A stretch of 64,000 bases of DNA from assembly GCA_041753075.1 (NCBI GenBank), contig JBGSVE010000090.1, positions 1-64,000 on the forward strand. Direction: 5' to 3'. The position numbers were made by a program, and so were the translations under genes. Shown here in pieces: positions 1 to 6,886 of this stretch. Origin of the DNA: UBA6163 sp041753075 (GTDB lineage: Bacteria > Planctomycetota > Planctomycetia > Pirellulales > Pirellulaceae). A model generated the notes under the pieces. The model saw nothing but the letters and a program-made list of their open reading frames with translations. It was not told the DNA's origin and did not search any database. Within the stretch, counting starts at the first letter, position 1, and each line of letters opens with the position of its first letter.

Positions 1-663
1 CGGCTCCGGAAATCTTTTAATTTGCTCACGCATCTTCGTGATTACCGTCTTGGATCGAAGGTTCTTGACTTTGTTGAGTTTGAGTAAGCCGCGCTTGCGA
101 TCGGTGCTGCATACCAGCCCGCGTGGCTTGCCGGGACTGACAATCGTGTGGCCTTCCCAGTCCCCGCAGCGACGACGATCCTCGGCTGCTTCAGGCCGCC
201 CTGCAATCGAAACGGCTGCTCGTAACTTGCCACGACGATCGTCTTTGGGGCGACGCTTGCCACGACGACGTAGAAAGCCCTCCCAGTGATCTCTGGACGA
301 GTCTTGGCGAATCCAACGCTCAATCGTGCTGCGAGAAACGCGGTCAACCGGTGCCAAGCCGTCGAGCTTCATTCGGCCAGCGATTTGCTCTGGCGACCAG
401 AACGACGTGAGGTTCTCTCGGACACGGGAGTTGACTGACGCTCGGCCCGTTTTTGTTTCACGGGGACGCTCTGACTTTCGCTTTTGAGCGAGTGATTGTG
501 CCTCAATCGCTGAATAACCCTGCTTCGAGCCGTTGCGTTTTAGCTCGCGATAGATCGTACTGCGATGACGCCCCAAGGCGTCTGCAATTTCAGCTTCGGA
601 AGCGTTTGAAAAATGCATTTGAGATATTACTTCTCGTTCACAAACGGTAAGCTGTTTGGGCAT
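1..663 (-). CDS. IS30-family transposase, N-terminal part (runs off left edge)
   Basis: An uninterrupted frame of 221 codons starts at an ATG (complement of 661-663) and leaves the window without a stop. The N-terminus carries a helix-turn-helix (SEAEIADALGRHRSTIYREL, about residues 22-41) typical of IS30 transposases. A second HTH-like segment follows (WSPEQIAGRMKLDG, about 89-102). The start of the DDE-type integrase core is visible as GDWEGHTIV, where IS30 relatives usually have a DWEGD-type motif with the first catalytic Asp. The remaining two acidic residues would lie outside the window. IS30 enzymes move the element by DDE transposition. The neighbouring stump at 700-894 suggests this copy landed in a thioredoxin-like gene. 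Family assignment is secure; intactness cannot be judged. Confidence 0.88.
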   Translation of the reverse strand, partial: MPKQLTVCEREVISQMHFSNASEAEIADALGRHRSTIYRELKRNGSKQGYSAIEAQSLAQKRKSERPRETKTGRASVNSRVRENLTSFWSPEQIAGRMKLDGLAPVDRVSRSTIERWIRQDSSRDHWEGFLRRRGKRRPKDDRRGKLRAAVSIAGRPEAAEDRRRCGDWEGHTIVSPGKPRGLVCSTDRKRGLLKLNKVKNLRSKTVITKMREQIKRFPEP

Positions 664-718
664 CGTTGAGACTCCGTTCGATTGACCTGTGGAAAAGCCA
701 TTCGAACGCTCAACGATG
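661..718. other. Inverted repeat over the transposase start codon
   Basis: A 10-base arm at 661-670 (CATCGTTGAG) is exactly complementary to 709-718 (CTCAACGATG), and inner CGTTCG/CGAACG words extend the match imperfectly. The transposase ATG is the complement of 661-663, inside one arm, so a transcript beginning outside the element could fold over its own start codon. The terminal inverted repeat of the IS probably lies in this stretch, but the other end is outside the window, so its boundary cannot be fixed. Confidence 0.45.
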
Positions 719-894
719 TTTTTACCAATACCGATTTTGAAGACGTTGCGGCTCTCGACTGTCGCATTTCAAGTGCGCATGCGCCCGGGATTCCGGGCAC
801 ATTTCTGATTGGGCCTGATGGCAAAATACTTGCCAAAGATTTGCGAGGGCCGAATCTGCCGAGTCTACTTACCGAATTTCTTCTCAAGAAATAA
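700..894 (+). pseudogene. C-terminal stump of a TlpA/AhpC-type thioredoxin-like gene
   Basis: The last roughly 60 codons before the stop at 892-894 read as the end of a thioredoxin-fold protein. The segment GIPGTFLIGPDGKILAKDLR is the cis-Pro strand and hairpin seen in TlpA/peroxiredoxin-like proteins, followed by a closing helix (LPSLLTEFLLKK). The N-terminal thioredoxin half with the CxxC region is absent. The frame upstream merges directly into the IS30 element, so the gene appears truncated by insertion or by a later deletion. An in-frame TTG at 682 exists, but nothing supports it as a real start. Identification of the fold is fairly secure; exact family and junction are not. Confidence 0.6.
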
Positions 895-987
895 GTTAAG
901 CTGATTGCGATTGGGTAACGCTAAGCGGTTGAACGGGTCAACGCGAAAACGCCACTTACCCTCCTCAAACTTCGCGACCAATGACGG

Positions 988-2592
988 ATGTCAAAATTTA
1001 CGATACACAGTTCTCACTGCGGAAGACCGCTGTGTTGTTTGCTGTTGCTCTGGGTCTTTTCGAGCGTTAGCGATGCTCAAGATGACAAGCAGCCCGTAAA
1101 AGCAAGTGTCCGACGTCCTAACATCCTGTTCATTTTTGCGGATGACCAAAACTACAAGACGCTCTCTTGCGAACCGGCTTCACCCGACTGGGTCAGCACG
1201 CCGAACATTGATGCGTTGGCGCGCCAAGGGATTCGTTTTGAGCGCGCGTACTTTGGCGCTTGGTGCATGCCATCGCGAGCGAGTTTTTTGACCGGCCATC
1301 TTCAGCATGGTATCCAGAGCATGCGGATGGAGGACCCGTATCCGCGCAGTACTTACGATCCCGGGCTTTGCCCATTCATCCCATCCGTGTTTCGACAACA
1401 GGGCTTTCACACTGCACAAATCGGCAAGTGGCACACCGGCGTCGACACCGGCAACGGTCGCGATTGGGACCATCAAATCGTTTGGAACCGACCGGCCCAA
1501 CCTGAAAACGCGGGCAACTATTTCTACGACCAGATTCTGACGTTCAACGGCGAGGATCGCGAAGTTGCGGGGTACTCCACCGACAACTACACGCAGTGGG
1601 CAACCGACTACATTCGCGGCGAGCATCGCGACGGCGACAAACCGTGGTACTTGTGGCTTTGCTATGCCGCCGTTCATGGCCCGACGACACCAGCGGATCG
1701 TCACAGCGGAAAATTTGCAGGCAAAAAGGTACCGCTGCCTGCGAACATCGTGGGTCCATTTCCGAACAAGCCAGTTTACCTGGACAAGACTGTCGCGTGG
1801 CAGCGAAACCCGGCCGGCATCGTCACGCGGCGAAAACGCGACATCGATCCCGCATCCAACTTCAACACCAACACCGTCGGCCAACCGTATGACGATTGGG
1901 TCCAACAAACCAACGAGTGCATGTTGGCGATCGACGAAGGCGTCGGCCAATTGATTCGGGCGCTTCGCGAAACCGGCCAACTCGACAACACCATTGTGGT
2001 CTACACCGCCGACCAAGGTTTCAGTCTGGGGCAACACGGACTGAACCAAAAAGTCGCTGCCTACGATGCCGCCATCGCTTCACCGCTAATCATTTCACAG
2101 CCGTCGCGAATCCCCATGGGCAAAATATGCCAACACCCGATCAACGCGCCCGACCTGGTGCGCTGGTTATGCGAATCCGCGTCGGTCGAATTGCCATGGC
2201 AAACGCACGGTCGCGACATCACGCCTCTGATCGAAGATGCCGCACGTAGCGATTGGAACGAGCCAATGATCATGACTCACACGGGGCGGGTCTATGGCGA
2301 CGACACCAGTCCGTTGCCCACCGACGGTCCTCTATACATCGTCGGTGACATTCCCTGGTATGTGCTGCTTCGACAAGGGAAATACAAATACATCCGGCAC
2401 TTCGTCGAAGGCGAGATCGAGGAGATTTACGATCTCCAGTCGGACCCCGAAGAACTTGTCAACCTAGCCGTCGCTGACGACTACCAGCTACTGCTGGAAA
2501 CTCTCCGCGACCAAGCGATCGCAGAACTTCGCCGCACCGACGCCGCCTTCGCGGACGAGTTGCCTCCGACCCAAGCCATGTCAAAAAAATAA
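988..2592 (+). CDS. Secreted sulfatase (formylglycine-dependent)
   Basis: This 534-residue alkaline-phosphatase-fold sulfatase probably removes sulfate esters from an extracellular glycan or other sulfated substrate. Residues 1-30 form a Sec signal peptide ending SVSDA. RPNILFIFADDQN (43-55) supplies the N-terminal metal-binding Asp pair. C93 lies in CMPSRASFLTG, the C-x-P-S-R signature whose Cys is converted to formylglycine. Further metal and active-site blocks include GKWHTG and VVYTADQGFSLGQHG. The C-terminal part carries the usual YDLQSDPEELVNLA subdomain. Length is typical. It stands alone between a truncated thioredoxin gene and an oxygenase pseudogene, with no linked sulfatase-maturing enzyme in the window. 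The substrate cannot be read from the sequence. Confidence 0.9.
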   Translation: MSKFTIHSSHCGRPLCCLLLLWVFSSVSDAQDDKQPVKASVRRPNILFIFADDQNYKTLSCEPASPDWVSTPNIDALARQGIRFERAYFGAWCMPSRASFLTGHLQHGIQSMRMEDPYPRSTYDPGLCPFIPSVFRQQGFHTAQIGKWHTGVDTGNGRDWDHQIVWNRPAQPENAGNYFYDQILTFNGEDREVAGYSTDNYTQWATDYIRGEHRDGDKPWYLWLCYAAVHGPTTPADRHSGKFAGKKVPLPANIVGPFPNKPVYLDKTVAWQRNPAGIVTRRKRDIDPASNFNTNTVGQPYDDWVQQTNECMLAIDEGVGQLIRALRETGQLDNTIVVYTADQGFSLGQHGLNQKVAAYDAAIASPLIISQPSRIPMGKICQHPINAPDLVRWLCESASVELPWQTHGRDITPLIEDAARSDWNEPMIMTHTGRVYGDDTSPLPTDGPLYIVGDIPWYVLLRQGKYKYIRHFVEGEIEEIYDLQSDPEELVNLAVADDYQLLLETLRDQAIAELRRTDAAFADELPPTQAMSKK

Positions 2593-2600
2593 ATAGAAAG

Positions 2601-4355
2601 GTGAGCGACGGAGAACTCATGGCGAAAGAAAATTCCTGTAGCACGCTTGCGTCAACGGCCGAACAAATCGCTCGCGCCATCTCCAATCCGACTGCGATGG
2701 TCGAGTCGCCACGTTTGAAAACCGCCACTGGTAAGCTGTCGGTTTCCGATCCTGGTATCCGAATCGAAGGTTTGGGGGCGATGCCGTTTCCGCTCAGGGT
2801 GCGGCATTTGAAACAGATCGAACCGTTCACTGTGCAGGTGCCCTACGGCAAGGGCACCAAAACACTATTCGATAAGTTAGTGCGAAACACTCGCGAAATC
2901 ACACCTGAATTGCTGTAGCTGTCTGACGAGTTTCAGCAGTCGGTGCGTGAGACGCTTCCCCATGTCGCAGCATCTCTTGGATTGCCGGCAATCGACTTGC
3001 ATACCCAGCTTTACAAGTTGTTGATCTACGAGAAGGACGGTCGGTTTGAGTCGAACAAGCCAACGACATCCCTGCCGATCAGGCCATGCCCGTTTCGCGT
3101 GCGGTCCGTGACTGGATGGAAAAGAATCCTAGCGAGCCGCTGGTCGTCGCATTGGAGCATCAATACACCGAAGCGGGATTGAAGGCTGCTTTGCTCAAGG
3201 GTGTCGATCGCGAAGTAGCAGACCTGCTGCAGCAGACTGCCGATGAACTTGATTGCCGTTTCCACTTGGGCATGGTTTTGCGTCACCTGTGCCAATTCGC
3301 CGACGACGGCAACTTTGGCGGTGGTTATTCGCGGTATGGTGCCTATCGCAGCCAGCCCGTCGACTACGACGAACTTCGGGTGGGTGAAGTTTATGACGAT
3401 GACATTATTGTAGATGGATGGAAAAATGCGGCCGGTTCGACCGTTGCGATCGGAGAACTTGCGTGCGATGCATCAAGTTTGATTTCGCTGACGCCATTTG
3501 AAAAATGGAAACCGTCTGAGCAGGACTACGAGGGATACACCGGCAACGCTGGCAATACACTCGAACGTTGGTATCACAAATCGGCAATTGTCTTGTGGTC
3601 CAACGAACACCATTTCGATGTTGCCGCACTTGAAACGAATGTTGGAGACGATGCCGTCACCGAACAAGTACGGTCACGTCATTGCCAGCGGCCTGCCGAT
3701 GCGTGATGCCGCTTGGCTATTGAAGTTGAGCGAGCAATCAAAGTCGTTGGCGGTTTCCATGGAACAGTGCGCCGAACTGTCTCGTGTTGGCATCCATCGG
3801 TTCGCCTCGGGCGTTCAGAACAACACCAATACCTTTTGTCGAAACAAGTCGAACACGCAATCCACTTGGCTGCTACTTGTCAGAGCCGCAGTGACGCTGG
3901 AGCAACAGTTACCTTTCGGCTTCGACGCGACGAGAGTACTGTTTGATTTGTTGGTCGAGTGCGAACAGTCGTTTGACCTCCGAAGTTTTCAAGCGATCCG
4001 CTGCGTCGAACTGGCACTGTGGAGCGAAAGCAGGTTGCGGTCAATCCCCGCTTCGGTTGGCGATTGGAGCCAATCCGTGCGCGACCGATTGACCGAGGCG
4101 ACCAGGACCAAGCCGCTGCCGCCCACGGACCAAGCACGCTCCGCCGATGTCGCTTGTGATTGTCGATACTGTGGTCAATTAGTCGCCTTCCTCGCTGATC
4201 CGGGTCAATCGACCGCGACGCCACGCGCCAGGAAGGAGATTCGGACTCACGTTGAAGACGTAATTCGTCGAAACGATTTGGACGTTACTGCCAAAACGAT
4301 CCGCTCTGGCACTCCCCATGGCTTGGCCATGACGAAAACTCAGGCGTCGTACTAG
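2601..4355 (+). pseudogene. Decayed 2OG-Fe(II) oxygenase-family gene
   Basis: Three successive frames join into one recognisable protein. From 2601 a frame includes GAMPFPLRVRHLKQ and, after an in-frame TAG at 2916-2918, continues with LPAIDLHTQLYKLLIYEKDG, the strand before the iron-binding HxD of Fe2OG dioxygenases. The frame then jumps near 3057 into ADQAMPVSRAVRDWMEK and ALEHQYTEAGLKAALLKGVD. Around 3640-3700 it jumps back, ending at 4355. C-terminal landmarks such as TGNAGNTLERWYHKSAIVLW are well preserved. The segment that should carry the HxD...H iron ligands is missing at the first junction, so the catalytic core is deleted as well as frameshifted. It is clearly non-functional. Recognition of the family rests on the conserved N- and C-terminal blocks. 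Confidence 0.72.
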
Positions 4356-4447
4356 TAGCGAGCACTGAAACGCTATCACGACGATTTAGAATTGATCGCG
4401 AATCTCCAAGCGGTCAAGCCCGATTTAGTTTGAGCCAACCGTTCTTC

Positions 4448-4717
4448 TTACTCTTCGGTCGGCTGCACCAACTGCAGAATCCGAATGCCGAATTTGTCGC
4501 CGACTTTGACGGTTTCACCGGTTGCGATTGGGTGGCCGGCCGCTTCGAGCAATAGCGGCTCGGCATAATGCTTGTCAAAGATCAGCATCGACCCAGGAAC
4601 CAACGCCAAAACCTTCTGCAGCGAGACGTTTTGCCTTGCCAAAGTGACCGAAACATCGGTCTGAATCTTTAGCACGCCTTGGCGGTATCGCGATGAGTCG
4701 ATTGGCGAAGGGTCCAT
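4448..4717 (-). CDS. fliN: FliN-like SpoA-domain protein, orphan
   Basis: An 89-residue protein made almost entirely of one SpoA (surface presentation of antigens) domain: a first strand VLKIQTDVSVTLARQNV, a helix SLQKVLALVPGSMLIFD, and the closing LLLEAAGHPIATGETVKVGD plus KFGIRIL. This is the pattern of the C-terminal domain of FliN/YscQ, which builds the C-ring of the flagellar switch or type III secretion base. FliN proteins are often 100-140 residues, so this is a minimal version with only about 15 residues ahead of the domain. No other flagellar or secretion gene is in the window, so it could serve an unlinked flagellar operon or have another role. The fold is well supported; the symbol is tentative. 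Confidence 0.72.
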   Translation of the reverse strand: MDPSPIDSSRYRQGVLKIQTDVSVTLARQNVSLQKVLALVPGSMLIFDKHYAEPLLLEAAGHPIATGETVKVGDKFGIRILQLVQPTEE

Positions 4718-5041
4718 GATTGGTGATGCACTCGCGTTGGATCGTGGCGACGACTACCAGCCGCCACGTTGACTTTGATCGGCATTTTGCGGTAAAGTGC
4801 CGCAGCGAAACTGCATTTCGCGGCCAATGATCAGGCGGAATCGGTGAAATTGGCAATGAGAAGCACAAAACTTTGAGGAAACCACCCGCCGGGGGGTGTA
4901 TCCGATCGGTGACGGTGGATAGATTGATCGTCGTCGTAATGGGCCACGTAAAGATGGTTAATGCGACAAGAAACGGCGTTCGCTACGAGTGCGACCTATC
5001 CCCCCCACTCCTCACTGATCTTTGGAAAGAAAGCTTCTTCG
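4718..5041. other. Intergenic region between divergent fliN-like and NRDE genes
   Basis: This 324-base gap separates two divergently read genes and must hold both promoters if they are separately transcribed. I see no convincing coding frame. A short GC-rich hairpin can form near 4884-4900 (CACCC/GGGTG flanking GCCGG), and a run of Cs lies near 4999-5006. GGAAAG about 13 bases before 5042 may act as the ribosome binding site of the NRDE gene. No RNA gene was recognised. Confidence 0.4.
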
Positions 5042-5818
5042 ATGTGCTTACTAGCTGTTCAGTATCGGCTTGTACCTGAGAGCCCCATTTTGGTGGCTGC
5101 TAATCGCGAAGAATATTACGACCGCCCCAGTTTGTCCCCAACCATTCAAAGCGGAAAACCCCGCGTGCTGTGTGGAATTGACCAGAAGGCTGGCGGTTCT
5201 TGGTTGGGTGTCAATCAAAGCGGTTTATTCATCGGTATTTGCAATCGGGCTACAGTTACTCCGCTCTTTGGCCAACGTTCGCGAGGGCTGTTGGCGCTTG
5301 ACCTGATGCGTTGCTCCAACGCTCGCAAGGCGCTCGACAAGGCGTTGACCGAGTTGGAAAAGACTCGCTACGAAGGTTGCAACATCGTCATTGCCGACTC
5401 GCGCGATGGCTATGTAATTCACGCCGACGAGCAACGCCAAGTTGTCGAGATGCAGCAAGGCTTGAACATCGTTGGGTCTCGCAACCTCAACGATCCACGT
5501 GACCAACGCGTGGCGATGGCCCGTCGTTTGTTGACGCTGCAAACGCTTGACTCGCCGGTGAAATTTCTCGCCGTAGCAAGTCGCGTGTTTGCACGGGCAC
5601 CGATCGGCGATGGGCGTCCCAGCATGGTGATGCGTGGTCGCGATCACGGCACGGTCAGCAGCACGCTGATCGCCTTGGGAGTCAAGCCGCGCGACGCGAT
5701 TTACCAGTTCAGTTCGGGTGCGCCGGATGTGAGCCGTTACGAGGACTTCTCGCCAATGTTGCGAGACATTCTCAGCCGCGGCCTGCGTGAATCAAGAGTC
5801 TCGACTCGCACTGCGTAA
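5042..5818 (+). CDS. NRDE / TANGO2-family protein
   Basis: A 258-residue protein of the NRDE (transport and Golgi organisation 2) family. The start is placed at ATG 5042 because family members begin Met-Cys, and here the protein opens MCLLAVQYRLVPESPILVAA. A Cys at position 2 exposed after Met removal would suit an Ntn-hydrolase-like fold. The family motif appears as ANREEYYDRPS (about 20-30), followed by GIDQKAGGSWLGVNQSGLF and a conserved YEGCNIVIAD/GYVIHAD core. An in-frame upstream extension to 4961 has no family features. Biochemical function is not established; the eukaryotic homologue has been linked to lipid or heme handling. The downstream HEAT-protein gene follows closely. Confidence 0.82.
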   Translation: MCLLAVQYRLVPESPILVAANREEYYDRPSLSPTIQSGKPRVLCGIDQKAGGSWLGVNQSGLFIGICNRATVTPLFGQRSRGLLALDLMRCSNARKALDKALTELEKTRYEGCNIVIADSRDGYVIHADEQRQVVEMQQGLNIVGSRNLNDPRDQRVAMARRLLTLQTLDSPVKFLAVASRVFARAPIGDGRPSMVMRGRDHGTVSSTLIALGVKPRDAIYQFSSGAPDVSRYEDFSPMLRDILSRGLRESRVSTRTA

Positions 5819-5960
5819 CGGCCTTGTAAAACTTGGGAAGTCAAAAAGTGATCTGCGACGGTGCGCCGTCGTTGATCACGACGACGGAATGCCGTGGAAC
5901 ACTGCTCCAGCCTGCGGTTGGAATCTGGTCAAATTCCGAGCTTGGCCACCGAGTTTACTG

Positions 5961-6797
5961 ATGCCGCCCAAACTCACCCACGACTCTTTTCAATCACCGC
6001 GCGATCCGATTGTCGCGGCACCGTCGCGCACTGGCGCTCGACGAATGGCCGACATTCCTGCGACGTTACAAAACGACCTCGACAACGGCTCGATCGAAGC
6101 TGTGTCGCTCGTGGAGTCACTTGCCGTCGATCATGGAAAGTTGTTTCATTCGATTGCACCCAAAGCCAAAAAGTCTGTCAAAAGTTTGATGGACGAATCG
6201 ATGAGCGTGCCGATTACGCGGCGCATTCGACTTGGTGGCGAGTGTTTGCTGCAGCAGTTTGGACTTGAAACGGCGGTAAAACTTTTTATTGGTCACCGCT
6301 CCGACACGGTGCGCGGCTGGGTGGCGGCGATCATCGGAACTGTGCCCGACCTGTCTTTGCAGGACCGACTGGACTTCATCAAAGTGTTGGCTGATGATCC
6401 CAACGCGGGTGTACGCGAATGGGCTTGGTTGGGGTTGAGGATCGAAGTTGCGGCGCAGTTAGACGAGGCAATTCAGCGGTTGACGAAATGGACATCGGAT
6501 CGATCACCAAACCTTCGTCGCTTCGCGTCCGAAGCGACTCGTCCGCGCGGCGTGTGGTGCGTCCACATCCCTCGGCTCAAAGAAAACCCTGAACTTGGCA
6601 TGCCCATTCTTGAACCCCTTGCGTCTGATCCGGCGAAGTATGTCCAGGACAGCGTGGCGAACTGGCTCAACGATGCATCGAAGACACGACCTGAATTTGT
6701 TCGCGAAACCTGTCACCAATGGTTGCTCCAATCGGATTCCAAGGCGACGGCACGGATCTGCAAGCGAGCGACGCGATCAATTGATCGACCAAAGTAA
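5961..6797 (+). CDS. AlkC/AlkD-like DNA alkylation repair HEAT protein
   Basis: About 278 helical residues. The C-terminal half carries the signature of AlkC/AlkD-type DNA glycosylases: SPNLRRFASEATRPRGVWC, then LGMPILEPLASDPAKYVQDS, SVANWLNDASKTRPEFV and a closing CHQWL. These enzymes remove 3- and 7-alkylpurines without base flipping, using stacked HEAT-like helices. ATG 5961 is preferred because the frame's earliest start (5787) overlaps the NRDE gene and its first 58 codons show no domain features; ATG 6045 is a further possibility. No other DNA-repair gene is adjacent. The alternative is a non-catalytic HEAT scaffold, so the repair role is inferred from the signature only. Confidence 0.72.
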   Translation: MPPKLTHDSFQSPRDPIVAAPSRTGARRMADIPATLQNDLDNGSIEAVSLVESLAVDHGKLFHSIAPKAKKSVKSLMDESMSVPITRRIRLGGECLLQQFGLETAVKLFIGHRSDTVRGWVAAIIGTVPDLSLQDRLDFIKVLADDPNAGVREWAWLGLRIEVAAQLDEAIQRLTKWTSDRSPNLRRFASEATRPRGVWCVHIPRLKENPELGMPILEPLASDPAKYVQDSVANWLNDASKTRPEFVRETCHQWLLQSDSKATARICKRATRSIDRPK

Positions 6798-6871
6798 CAC
6801 GCCATGTTTACCGGAAGGTACAATCGAAACATCGGTGTACCGCGTTGGTTCAATCTCCACATCAACATTCC

Positions 6872-6886
6872 GGGGAGTCGCTATTG
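6872..6886 (+). promoter_or_regulatory. Ribosome binding site with TTG start
   Basis: GGGGAG at 6872-6877 precedes a TTG at 6884-6886 by six bases and directly precedes a good signal peptide. No ATG with a usable binding site lies upstream in this frame, so the operon's first gene is most likely started with TTG. Confidence 0.6.

Noticed and set aside
1180..2049. A 289-codon minus-strand frame opposite the first sulfatase
   Set aside because: It is a shadow of the sulfatase codons; no start signal or recognisable motif.
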